From Dirofilaria immitis (lineage: Eukaryota > Nematoda > Chromadorea > Rhabditida > Onchocercidae), in contig JAKNDB010000098.1 in assembly GCA_024305405.1 (NCBI GenBank), forward strand, positions 3,901,501-3,965,500: DNA of 64,000 bases, in the 5' to 3' direction. The position numbers were made by a program, and so were the translations under genes. Below are positions 1-13,000 of this stretch, one piece after another. Below the pieces are notes generated by a model. That model was not told where the DNA came from and did no database searches. It saw nothing but the letters and a program-made list of their open reading frames with translations. The first letter of the stretch is position 1. Each line of letters opens with the position of its first letter.

Positions 1-3000
1 GAATGATGAACGGTCAATCGTTCCAATAATGATTTTGCCAAACCTTCTTCTCTGAAGATGCAAAATGCAGAAATTATTGATTAGGCCATTAATTTTAACT
101 CCGATTTATTTTAGTTTCAATTTTCCCTATATTCATAACAGGAGGAAAAAAATTCTATGCAGAAGTTGACATTTTAAAATCCATTACTTTAATAATGCAG
201 CTCATAATGATCGACTTAATTCAATTTCTAATTGCTTCTCTATTATTGATCTGAATTAGTATTTGAACCTGTGTCAATTTCTTATTGCTTCTCTATTATT
301 GATCTGAATTAGTACTTGAACCTGTGCAAAAAAAAAATACCTAGCTTGTTTAGAACAAACAAGTGGACTAAGCTGTCGATGATCACCAACAAGTATAAAG
401 GAATCAGAAGCAGCAATTGCAGGAAGTATTGTAGATTCCAATACCAAGGATGCTTCATCAACAACTGTCATTGAAAAACGACGATGTGAAAATAGCAAAT
501 TAGTGGATATTCCCAAACATGTACATGCAACGATGGGCTGAAATCTATAAAAATTATGCTCATTAAAAAAGCTGAATGATAATTAAAATTTGAATCAGAT
601 TTTGAATATTATAATAATTAGCATAATATATTGAAAAGATAAAAACCGTTTTCTCTAGAATATTTTGCATTAGTGAAGTTTTCGCAATACCCTCATGATT
701 AGACAATTTTGCCTCCAAAGTTAAATGTTGCAAATTTTTGTTCACAGAAGTTTGTTGTCCCAATCGTAGAATTTTATTCTCATCAATATGCTGAAATAGT
801 AATTTTTTGAATTGAAAGGGATAAATTTAAATTGATAATAACAAAAATTTTTCAACTTCCACTATTACAATAATTTCTTAAGTAACAAGAAGCATAATTT
901 TGAAATAGCCAGAACAATTAATAGGCTATAGAAAACTTGTAGCAGCAAGTTATATAATTACAAAATATAATCAGTAATTTCTCACTTAGGGACATTGAAA
1001 AGAGAAAAAAATCAATAACCTCGATAAGTTTTAAAAGAAGATTATCAATTGCAGAATGAGTGTGAGAAGTAACAAGTACGGTACGACCCAAATAAATAAG
1101 GCAACGAATTAGTACTACTAATGTGCTTGTTTTCCCTATAATTAGATTTAACTTTAATAATAATCTGTTCATTTTTTCTCATTGATTTTAAAAAATTAGG
1201 AAACTAAAACTAACTGTTTTTTTCTTTTTTTTAAATTCTGACAGCTGATAAACAGCAAATAGGAAATCTGATTTTTAGAGAAAAAAACAATCTGATTTAT
1301 GAGACTTCTTGAAAAAAATTGTTTTTTATCTGATAGTTCCTTCCGCTCTAAAAAAAAAAATTCATTGCTTCGTTAATAAAGATTCATTTTATTTACCAGA
1401 TCCAGGAAATCCTTCAATAATTGCATAATCGTTCGACATAAGAGACTTAACAACTGCTCGTGCTTGTTCACAATTTAATTGCCTCACGATTTCTGATATA
1501 CCAACTATATCTTCTTTTTCATTTTTGAGAATATCGGTGGCTTCATATCAATTATAAGAGATCTAATTTTTGACCTGAACAGTTTGTTCAAAATAATAAA
1601 CAGAAAAAAATAAAATATTTCAATTCTCCGAATTCTTTATTTTTGAGAGATTTTTTTATGGAATTAATGAATTAAAAATCAAGCAATAAAAGGAAATCTG
1701 ACAAAAACATACATTTGTTTGTTATCAACCATTAATGCAACTAAATTCCCGAGATTAAGAACATATTTAAAAGAAGTTTCATGTTTCTCAAGAAAATAAC
1801 TTGTTCCAATAATAAATAAACTACTGTTACCGCTTACAGCGACATCGATGAAATTTGCTGCAAATCCAAAACATGTGACACATGATCACTGATGGAGTAT
1901 ATATAATAATTACCAAACATTATTGAAGTATAACGAGATATATTTATTTAAAAAGCTTTCAGAAAGCCAAAGAGATGATATTACGAGTTAAAGGAATGCA
2001 TTTGAACTACAAATAACTAATCAGCAAACAGTGGACCAAAGAAATATTTTTATATAATATCCTAAGCATTTTTCGGAAAAAATATTGCAAGATTATATCC
2101 AGAAGCAGTAATGCTTTCAGTATGAAATGATGTATTACATTAAGCAATCACAATCATAGAAATTACGTACAAAATGAAAACAGCACATACTCTCTCATTG
2201 ATAACAATCTAAAAAATCAGCTTACCTTTAACAGAAATTACAGAAGCTATAGAAATCATCTCATTCGCATCAGAAAGAATCAATAATAAATCTCCTTTCA
2301 TGAATAATTCACATTGTTCATCTATTGCTTTTCTCTGAAAATAACTAAATTACTTGTACTGCATAAATGCAACTAATAGATTTCTTCATAAATGCATGTT
2401 AAATCGAAGATTTTGCTGAATCGCTTAAGAGCGAAAGAAGAATTCACCTTCGAAAAGTAATAGCTGTTCTATTTCCTTTTTGACGGATAGAATCAAGAAT
2501 AACTTTCACATTTGACACCGAATTTTTTCTGAAATTCACATTTACAGTCTATTGAAGCATTACATATGGTTAATTCTTACTTCCTCCATATCTTTTTTTA
2601 ACTGATAGTTTGACCGAATAACGCATTAAGGAATATTTTTGGAATGAAAGAAAAAACCTTCTATATATATTTTCTTTATCGGCTGGATTTCTCTCAGTGA
2701 CATATCTCCATTCCATTAATAACCAACGAATGAATCGTTTAAAGTAATCAATATGATTTTGCTTAAGATGTTTTATTTGATCTTGGAAAAAGATCTCGGT
2801 TATAGTTGACCCAGAACAATGTTGCAACAAAGAGCATGATAAGGCCTGATTACACCATTTACAAATATGTGCGTCAAGGATCGGTTCTGTAAAGATAATA
2901 ATGAAATCTTTCATTGTTTTTCTAAAATAAAAAATTAAATTAAGGTTCTCCTAAAGAAGCATGAAAAATTTCTACAAAAACACGACTATATATTTTTCCA

Positions 3001-5555
3001 ATTAATTTTCGCAGAGCTGACTGTATAAATATATCAAAAAAAAAACATTAATCTGAGATCTAACAAAATGAAGTCTGAAATTCAGATGTCCAATAATCAA
3101 GGAGAACCTGGAAGGCTATCAAACGAAATAGCATTTATGCCCGCAGCAATTTCGTTGCGTACATGTAGGACTCCCTTGAGGTCAATCATTTTGGGAGATA
3201 CAGTCCGAAGAGTTGCATCAAGCAAATAGAATAGCAATCCACTTTCAATAGCACCCTTCGAAAATTAGCATATAAATATTCGTATATAAATACATTTCAT
3301 TTCGACTAGGTTCACAACTTTGATCATCTATTTTATGACTGTTCGTCTGCTGAATATTCTACTTATCATTGCATGTATCACTTTTAGCAATATAATACAA
3401 GATATCTGAATTTTAAATTCGGTTCACATGAAACAGTATTCAGAATCACTTAATCTGTGTTTTTCGGATGAACTGAAATAGGAATTCAAATCGCGAGAAT
3501 TAAACATGACGAAAGTCTGGACATTTAGATATAGTACCAACCTGTTTTGAAGCCAGTGCAAGACAATAAAGCATGACCTGTGTAACGTGCTCAGTATTTG
3601 GATTTGATTTTCCAGTTTTCAATTCTACAGGGACCAATTTTTGTTTTCCACCTTTTTTTCCATCTGTAATTCGAAATAATAAAATTTCCTTCAAAATGTT
3701 TGTAACTCAATTATCAATTAATTTATTGATAAAACGTAAATTAATTTTTGCTGCAGAAGATATCAAACAAAATCTTGTCAATTATATTTTATAAATAAGA
3801 AAAGAAATAAAACACCTTTAAAGTGCAATCAATTTTGGCTTTGAAACCATAACATGAGTTCCAGATGGATTCTTCAACATCTACTACTTCTTTGATTCTC
3901 GAATCTATTTGTAAGCATTCATTTCGACCTTTTGGTTCTGGCATATAGGATGATACCCAACGAATGATTGTTTTGAAGTAAAGCGATAGTTCATCTTCAA
4001 CCTGAATAAAATTTGAATAATATTTCTAATAAATTGCTCCAAAATCAAAAATAAACCTCTTGAGATGAGAGATTTAGAGCGAAAAGTTGTTCAGCATACT
4101 GCTCATATAACTCCTTTCGCCACAAATCAAGTAAACTGTTGTCATCAACATCGAATCCTGAACGTGTAATTGCAGTCTGAAAAATATTTAAAAAATAATC
4201 GCTACTACTTTCGCAATAATAGATTTTTGTCCAAAATTCCACTTATCCTTTCAAATTACATGAATAATTTCACACCTATACTTGTATTCCTTTAGTGAAA
4301 AGAAGCATTCATTACACCTAAGGAATATAATTAGCCTAACATGAAAGCCTAATATCTTGATTTACGCTTCCAGAAAAATAATGGGTAAAAATATCAGCGA
4401 AAATACTAATTCTCTTAACTATGTGGAAATACATACTTGGAAGAGTTCATGAACTACATTTCCAACCAACATTTCCTTTTTGTACTGGCTCGTTCTCTAA
4501 AATAATGAGAAAGTATTGCTTTCCGACGGCATGATGTGCCTTGAGCGATAAGTGTACAAGGAACTAATACATTGCGTTCCACGATCAATATACCATTTTC
4601 CCAGTTTAACAATAATTCCTAAAAAAATAATTTAATGAGATATAAGAAAGCAAAATTGCTGTTGATGGTATTGATACTTTCAAGATGTACGAACCATTTC
4701 ACGTACAATACATTTAAAATAGCTATATAGATTTTCAACTCATATTTTTTCATTTAAAGAATTATAAACAGATATTTCAAATTCTTGATCGAAAAATGAA
4801 TAATCACAATGTGCGACTACCTTTTCTCCTTCCATTTTAGCACTAATAATACGCAAGGAAGAACCAATCGTAATTGGAGTAGATGACCAAATTCCTTCTA
4901 ATCTTAAGCGATAAATTTTAGATGTATCATCGCAAATACAATCTAATTCATGTAGCACATCGCTATTATTATCAGATAGTGAAACAACATGAACATTGAT
5001 AATTGATGCGTCATTAGTTCCAAAAGGAATGAATGAATCCTGGATATCTATAATGATATTCCGGAAGTCATTAATTCAAAAGAGTCTAATCAGAAATGCT
5101 TAAATAGACGAAATTTGGCAAAAGCAAACTAATTTTCTAAAAATAAAAGATCGAAAAATCGAAACTGAGAGATTAATGAGCAGTGAGGAAAAATGGTAAT
5201 AAAGCAGAAAAATGAAAATTGAATTTTAGTGATTTAATAATGGTAGAATCACAAAAACTTCTCATAACTTGATAATTATAAAAGAAGTCTTTTCCTTAGT
5301 AAAATTAAGCAATTCTTGAAATGTCTGATAATGAAATATAAAAATTGATTCAATATCTGCGATAATATTCATAATAATTAGCACAAAAATTTAAGTTAAA
5401 AATTATTAAACTTTACAAATATTTAAAATTATTATTTCACCTCGTTCCACACAACTAACTGACAAACGTTTTGGACGTTTTCGCGGTGGCGCACAATCGG
5501 TAGAAGTAAGATTGATAATATTTGTCTCTGATAATGTACTTCCTGGTGATTCCAT
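1..5555 (-). CDS. DNA2: DNA2 replication ATP-dependent helicase/nuclease (3' end outside window)
   Basis: DNA2 trims Okazaki-fragment flaps and resects DNA ends in the nucleus. The span includes introns. The start ATG at 5555 opens exon 5441-5555, which encodes a basic PPRKRPKR stretch that could be a nuclear localisation signal. The next exons give QGTSCRRKA (about 4540), MLVGNVVHELFQ (about 4440), GFKAKID (about 3830), ELKTGK (about 3620) and CKWCNQALSC (about 2840). These are the RecB-type nuclease motifs (H, D, ExK) and the four cysteines that bind the Fe-S cluster in this family. The helicase follows: Walker A GFPGSGKTS, split between exons 1397 onward and 1020-1135; TSHTHSAIDN; exon 647-790; VVDEAS and GDHRQL in exon 341-537; then exon 1-51, which runs off the left edge. 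All catalytic residues I can check are intact. Exon edges between 1540 and 4700 were not all fixed. The call is firm because nuclease, Fe-S and helicase motifs occur in family order. Confidence 0.93.
221..326. repeat. Two tandem copies of a 53-bp unit in a DNA2 intron
   Basis: Copies at 221-273 and 274-326 differ at only a few positions, for example attagtattt versus attagtactt. The array ends about 13 bases from the splice donor at 339-340, so it fills much of the intron 52-340. This is a recent local duplication with no visible coding role. Confidence 0.85.
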
Positions 5556-5583
5556 TGTATTATTATATAACGGATGGATATGT

Positions 5584-5600
5584 CCTGAAATAGTAAAAAA
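5584..5600 (-). promoter_or_regulatory. Candidate SL trans-splice acceptor of DNA2
   Basis: Read on the minus strand, a T-rich tract ends in ctatttcag (AG at 5585-5586), 28 bases before the DNA2 ATG. I see no upstream coding exon that would pair with it, so SL addition is the simplest reading. It also supports the chosen start codon. Confidence 0.55.
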
Positions 5601-5994
5601 AATTCTAATTTCAATAAATCAGAAGAGAAAGGAAAAATCAAATGATAATTTTGGTAATAATATATCTTCAGATAATATAATAGCATGATAACAGACAATG
5701 ATGTGATAAGATGATTAGTACTGCCTGTTATCAAGCAGCTTAAGCTAAATCTATGAAACATCTAACCTAAATTTAGATAAATTCGATTTCAAGTAACAAT
5801 AACTATACTTATTTATATCAGAAATATTCATGCATGTATTTGTACTTATATCTAAAATACTTCTACTTATCTTTATTATCCCTATTAAAATCTCTCTATC
5901 GCTACAATTAGTAATATAATATCTCTATTTACTTATTCGCATCAAATTCAGCTGTTAGCTCGCATCAAAGTGTAAGATATTCATCATGCTCTTC

Positions 5995-6440
5995 CTATCA
6001 TCTTATCATTCGTCCCTTATCAAAAGATTCAAATTTATTATCAACTAATCTAATTAGACTTGCTAATTAATGTAGTTAATCCTGCTCTTCACTGATTACC
6101 GTTACTTTCAATTCTACTTCTATTATTCAATCTCATTTTTTGCTAACAAAATAAAAAAGAAGTATTAACAAATCAAAACAATTGCCTTATTGAAAAGATT
6201 TCAGTTATTACCAATTGATTTCTATCATCTTATCATTTATTCCTAATCAAAAGATTCAAATTGATCGAACAAGATTTTGCTAATCAGTTTAATTAGTCTT
6301 AGTGCCATTTATTTTTAATCCCCACTTCTTTCATTTAAATCTTTTTTATTTTTTGTTAATAAAATAAATTAATGTAAATATATAGGCTTTTTTTTCTTTT
6401 AATTATAATCAGTTCATTTATCATAAATACATATCACATC
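5995..6440. repeat. Diverged ~227-bp direct duplication
   Basis: The stretch from 5995 (ctatcatcttatcatt, then atcaaaagattcaaatt) recurs from 6222 with a few substitutions. Further along, ttttttgctaacaaaataaa (about 6140) matches ttttttgttaataaaataaa (about 6350) at a similar offset. This indicates an ancient tandem duplication of about 227 bases. Its outer ends are not sharp. Confidence 0.6.
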
Positions 6441-6756
6441 AATAATTCATATTAATTTTACCCCTTTCTTCAAAAAATAAATTTCAAAAATTCAAATTCT
6501 TGGCATCATGCCAGTCTTCCAACTATGACCCAGTCATCCATTGCAGCAACTATCATCCTTAATGATAATGCCTCATGACAGATGGCATTTGATGTGATAG
6601 CGCTGAAGTATTGGTTTGTTTTAGTCTTTGCACTCTCGACCTTGAGACCTTTATACTTTTGATCCTAGGATTTCTTTTCCCGTGCATTATAATTACTTAA
6701 TCTTAATAATGACAACGCGATGAAATTAGATCGTAATTTAGCAACCGATTCTATTT

Positions 6757-6850
6757 AAGTTGAAATTCACAAATGAACCATTTTCTATGCAAATTGAAAT
6801 TCACAAATTACCTATATTTTATTTGGCTTAAAATTCACAAGTTGGCAAAT
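6757..6850. repeat. Three short degenerate direct repeats around aaattcacaa
   Basis: The motif ttgaaattcacaaat appears near 6760 and 6795, and a variant ttaaaattcacaagt near 6828. Spacing is about 35 bases. It lies about 160-250 bases upstream of the TPR start. It could be a decayed minisatellite or clustered binding sites; nothing in the sequence decides this. Confidence 0.5.
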
Positions 6851-6980
6851 CCTTCCTAAAGTCGTCATTTCGAGAGGTCAAAATTCAGCTCCATATATGT
6901 GTATTATGCAATAGACTAATTAGTTATGCATTCGTTCATCTGCATGAAACTGTTTAAACTATCACGGTTGTATCGTTCGA

Positions 6981-6991
6981 ACTTTTTTTAG
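6981..6991 (+). promoter_or_regulatory. Candidate SL trans-splice acceptor of TPR
   Basis: A run acttttttta followed by g places the acceptor AG at 6990-6991, 16 bases before the TPR ATG at 7008. No donor-bearing upstream exon is visible. The mature leader would contain a two-codon upstream reading frame at 6993-7001 (ATG CAA TAA). Confidence 0.55.
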
Positions 6992-7007
6992 TATGCAATA
7001 AAGTGTA

Positions 7008-10000
7008 ATGTCGGATGATAAGAATATACGGGACATGAAGGGTCATGGAAATGAAGAGCAACGGCAACAGCAATCTCAGCGATTCATGGAAACGACGGAA
7101 GGAAGTGGAAGCATAGTAGCTGGTGAAGGCAGATCTGAAGGACAGCATGAAAGTATGTTCGGGAAGAGTTTGCGGGAAGCTTCGATCGATATACCTACTT
7201 CTGCTGGTTTGTACTTTTCATCTAAAAATGGTTTTCTGATCAAGTGAGAAAATCATGTTTTATAGATTAGAACAACATTACAGTTACTTATTTTGATTGA
7301 ACTCTTCCAAAATTGGTGCCTTCTAAGTAGCCAGCCAGGTTTTACGCTGATATTAATTAGAGACCTGGTGAACTGTAAAAGCGAAATAATAAGTAATAAA
7401 AATTTACTCAGAGATAAACACAGCTAAGAACGTTGCTTTCGGTAAAATAATAATTAGTAATTTAAAGTAAGTGCAATTAAAAATAAAGTACCCAATTATT
7501 TTTTAATAAGCAACAATAATTGATAATCGAAGTCTAATTTATGTGCCAGTAACACTATAAGTTAAAAATAGTTAGTTCAATCGAATTATAATACTCAACA
7601 GTGTTGATATATTTTACGTTAACAAGGAATATTTAATGGCGCTGATAATCATGTAAATTTAAGATGGCTGCTGTTTCTTTGTTACAAGGAAAAAAAATGT
7701 GGCAAAAGTTTTTTCACGATGAATAAAACTAAATTTATAACGATTTCGACTTGAAAGTAATATATTTTTTAGAAGATACTTTTTCGGAAAGCATTGTTTT
7801 GCCTACCGAACATATGCCAAGTGAACAAGGAACGAAGGATATTTCATTCGATGTGACTGAATTAAAAAAGAAAAAGTGCGGCTGGGTATGTTTGAATAAA
7901 ACTTTTTTGTCATAAAATACGGTCCTGAAGGCGATATTGAATCTTCTTAGCCATATTATTCATAGTAATAACTTTTTGATTTTTTGTAAAATGATTCTTT
8001 CATTAGTCCCGTCATTCTTAATTTTTGAGCTCTAGCCAAATACAAAATATGAATTATAGAGCATGTTTTGTTCCTAACAAATGAAGAGTTGGATGCGATT
8101 CGAGATAAATTATACAGAGTTAGTGAAGCGGAGAATGTACTGAAAAAGAAAATGAAGAATTGTTGCGGGACAGAAGTCAGCGAATGGCTACAATGAGAGA
8201 ATTGGAAGCTGAGCGTGATCGTATATTACTTGCAAAGGTACTTTAATAGCAAGAAATTTTTATTTTTTATTGATCTTATCCATCTCTAAAACTTTAACTT
8301 CGATTCCTGCTTTAATTTTTCGAGTACTTGTATCTTAATTCTGAAAATTGGAATTCTAGAATGAATGTGAGCAGAAAGCTGAGATGTTGTTGCGCCAGAG
8401 AGAAGATTATGAAGGAAAAATTAATCGTTTAAATCATGATAAGTCGCTTATTGCAAGTAAGTTTTACAAATGCCCTTAATTTTTTTATTAAATTCAATGA
8501 ATATTATCGAATTAATTTTGTATTCGTTAATGAATGTTATTCTTGTATCATGAATCTTATTTGACATTTGAGCATGTCTTGTTTTAAGCTTCAAATTTTG
8601 TATTTTGTTTATTGCTACAAGTAAAGTACTCATATATAATTATTGTTTAAAATCAATCAAAATTTGTTAGTTATGTTGAAAGAGTAGGTTTATTACATAA
8701 ATGTTAAATTCAGAATAAAGACAAAGGAGATTGTCTTAGTCAAGAATGACTGTAAGTGCTTTGGGCAACTCCAGTCTTTGAAATTTGGTAATAGAAAAAT
8801 TCATTTTTAAACTTCCAGGCGATTTACAATTGCAAAAAAATGAAGTGGCGAAATTGATAGAAAAGAATATTTTGTTAGATTCTAAACTTGATGAATATGC
8901 CAAACAAAAGCGAGTAGTTGAGGTTTGGAATTTCGTATTGGAAATGAATAATGATTGAAGTTTGGGACCAGTTATGAGGAATAAATGATTTTAAGCTTGT
9001 GATTAAGTGTTAAAAACGAGTACTTGTTCAGTTATTTAAAAAAAGTAGTTTTGCTAACTTTCATGCTTTACTCTCTTTCTGTTGCCGGCTTTGAAAGAAG
9101 GGAAGATAGTGATTTTATTTACGTGTCCTGAAATACTAAAGATCTTAGTTCCAGTATTATTTGGCTTACCGAGAGACATAAACCACCCTCCTCCTCGACG
9201 CAAAATATCTGGAACCATAGCTATAGTTTCAACGTTGTTTATTGTAGTTGGGCAGCCAAAAAGTCCAATACCTGCAGGAAATGGAGGCTTTATACGAGGG
9301 AAGCCTTTTATCCCATACCTTTACTTTTGATAAAATGCAATTTATTTCAGTTTGAAAAAGAGCGTTGGGCTCAGGAAAAAGAAATATATCTGCACAACAA
9401 AGATTGGTTTATGAATGAAATTAAAGAGCGTGATCGAAAATTTGCTGTTTTAAGAATCGAAATGGTAAAATATAAGTTAAATTCTATTTCAGGTCCCATA
9501 TTGCCTTTTTTTTAATCAATAATAGTATAAAAGAAGACAACAGGGAAAATCAAGAAATGGGGAAAAGTGGGATTGTATATTAGTGGGGATTTTTATAGAG
9601 TATTCAACTAAAAATATATTTCAAAAAGTATTTAGTTGGAACATTTCAATACTAATATATTTTAAAGAAGAAATTTGTGCGTGAATTTTCTCAGTATGAA
9701 TATTAAAATATGGAAAAAAAATTTTTATGTTAATCGTGCTCTTTAGCAGTATTCTTTTTCGAACTTGTATAATCGTTAATTGAACTAATCGGCGTTACGA
9801 TTGTTATTTTTAGCTTTAAATAGCAAGGGAGAATGAATTTTGATGTTTTAATAGAATATTTAAATATATTTTTTAATTCTTTTCATAAAAACAATGCATT
9901 CAGTATAATCGGAATGGCATATCTTTTCGTAATATTATGAAGTGCTACTATAAATCATTTATTTAGCCGATGAAACCAAATGAGAGGTTTTTCGGCCAAG

Positions 10001-13000
10001 AAAAATAAGTAGTGTTTTAAGTTATCCGATCACAGCATACGGCATCGTTTTTGAACTAAAGTTAAAAGGAATCTTAACAAAAAATTTCGTACTTCAGTAT
10101 TTCAATGAATTCTGCAGCAGCATTTTGATTTTAGATCCGGTATACTGGTGAGTTGCAAGCAGAAATAGCATCTATCACTGATAAATACGATGCTGCAATG
10201 AATGATGTTAAAAACTCAAAGCAACACTTGACGATCGGAATAAGGAAATTCCTAGATTGAATGATCGAATTAAAGAAGTAATAATATTTAACTTTTAATG
10301 TATTCGTCGTATCGTAGCATTTTATGTAGATAATTTTATACATTTTATCAATAATAAAAGCTGCATTTAACTATTTAGCGGTTCATTATTTATTTGATAA
10401 AATATTATGACTGAAATCCTTTATAGATCTTGGAAGATAATACGCAGAAACTGAATAAATTGGAAGAGGAATTGTTAGCAAGTGAACGACTTTGTTCTGT
10501 TTACAAAGAAGCTAGCGATGATGCGGAAAATAATTTGCGGCAGCTTAGCGAAGATTTTGAAAATCGTGGGAGATTGCTTGAGGAATCTAAAAAGGCTTGG
10601 ATCTTCTTATTTAATTTTTAATGTTTTCAAATACAGCTATTCCTACAATTTAATTATCATTTGTGAGTTGAAAAATTACTATTTTTTCTCTAAATTAAGT
10701 CTTTTCTAGCTTACGAATCATTGTGCGTTGAATTTGAAGAAAAGAAAACAGCTTTCACCAATGAAGCTGTTCAAAAGGTTAGTCCACATACAGTTTTTGA
10801 TAGAACCAGCCATTTTAGTGAGTTCTGGAATAGGATAATTCTTCCTGTTGAGGTGAGAAAGGCTTAATCAATTTTTTCTTCTAGTATGTGATATTAAAGA
10901 TGGCGTTACGATAGTTGCGATGTTTTATTTGCCATTTCTTCCTGTACAGAATCTGGCAATAGTTTTTCCACGTACTGACATATGTACTTGTCGTATTTAC
11001 CGAATTCTTGGTTAATCTCGTATAAGAAAGAAAGAAAGATAATGATAGAAACGAATTTCATTTCCTTGTTTTATTTGTGTCTCATAAAATTTTGATGCAT
11101 TTTAATGTTAATATGAATCAGTTGAGCAAGTGTTGTTCATAATTATATCAATTAGTTTATATATGTTGAATGAGGAAATATATTTTAGATAAAAGAATTG
11201 AAGAATTATTGGACGAGTTGCAGAAGGCCAATGATTTATTGAAATGTAGACATCGTGGTTCTTTTTAATTTTATTTCTTCACTTATTTTGCATCGATCAA
11301 ACTTTCATGTGAGTCAAATAATAATGGAGTTTTTGCAATGATCCAAAATTCCAAGATCATAATAGCTTGTGCTATCAGTTTTAAACTTCTCTACATAAAA
11401 TTTTTCCTTCAGTAACACTGACGGATGATGAAATTATGGAACTATCTCCAGCAGCTGCAGCTGCATCATCCTTGATTCGTGGTGGTGTTTCACTGACGGG
11501 TATTTATCGAGAACATTGTCGTGTAGTTGCAGAATTAGAAGAAGCAAAAGCGGAGAACAAACGTATTGAAAATTATTTCCATGAATTAGTTGAGGTATCA
11601 ATTTTTGATTCCAAAACGTGTGCATGTATATCCGATTGTAGAAATAACTAACAGATATTAATTGCATGATACATTCAAAAACAAATTATGTAAACATTAT
11701 TCAATATTTTTACAGGATATTGAAGCCAAAGCACCACTGCTTGCGCAGCAGCGTATAGAATATGAAAAGATGTTAGATTTATGCAACAATTTGCAACAAC
11801 AGTTACAGTCGGTGGAGCAAGAGCGATTGAAACTTGAGAATGCTCGTGATGCTGCAACACGTGAGTTAACTTATACTCGAGCCGAACTTGAAAGATATCA
11901 ACGCGATGTGGAAGATCTCAGCAGACAGGTAATCTCTTTGTAATTCTGTTGCTCAAATAAAATTTAAGTAGTTTCTGTTTTTCACAATGTTTCGATGACA
12001 TCGACACATATACCGGTAAATAAATTAAACTGAAGGCTTGATATCATATAAGTCTTTTTAATGAGTTTAGTATTTAGGCAGTCTAATTGTAATCTTTCTG
12101 TACTGAATGAAAATTGTTGTTATTATATGCTTGTTTTTGTATTGCTGTTTAGGCATTTGTAGCTGTAATTTCCAAAAGTCAATTTTGTTTTTAAAGACAA
12201 CTTTTTAGTTTTACTCTAATAATATATTGTAAATTTTCCACTTATAACCCTTTAGGTTCGCCACTTACTACATGCATCAGAAATTGAAAAAGCACGTAAC
12301 ACAGATTCTCCGCCAATGAACGATGAAGATCGTGATATTTTATGGAACTCAATTGGTGAGATGCAGAAAGTAAACCAAAAGTTGATGTCTGATTTACGCA
12401 CAGCTAATGCTAATCGTGATCGTGCGCTGGAGGAGGCTAAAAGTGAAGAGTATGTGTAAACCGTATTTCTTCTCATTTTTCTGATTTGATAGTTGTATTT
12501 TATTATTAATTCCATGTTTCTAATAAATTTTTAGAAAAGTAATAAAAAAACTATAAATTTCTGAAGGCATTTGGATTTTCTACTTTCCAGGATTAATCGA
12601 CTTACTGATGCATTGAATGATGCTATCAAGAAATTAGATTTCCTGAAAGATGAAAATTCAAAGCAAAATATGGTGATTGAAGAGCTGCAGAAACAACGCG
12701 ACACATATAAAAGAGTTGGCGACGAGAGGAAAACTCTAAAAGAAGTATAATTTTTCTTATGATTTTGATTCGCTTTTTCAAAATAATTATGATTCATATA
12801 TTCCTTAAATTACCAAATTTGTAATTTTAAAATACTTTATGTTGAAATCTTCTTTACAGTCTCATACTATCACCAAACGAATACAAGAAATCGACTCTGA
12901 GAATGCGATATTACGAGTGCATTTGGAACGAGCTGAAAAGAGTTTAGAATTGTTTCGAGTGGAAAAACATCGTTCTGATGAGTCAGTCATGTTTTTTTTC

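Larger units (their letters stand above)
5587..6989. other. Divergent intergenic region between DNA2 and TPR
   Basis: About 1.4 kb separates two genes transcribed away from each other, so promoters for both should lie here. I see no coding exon, tRNA or clear TATA motif. It is AT-rich and holds two sets of old direct repeats, listed separately. Confidence 0.7.
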
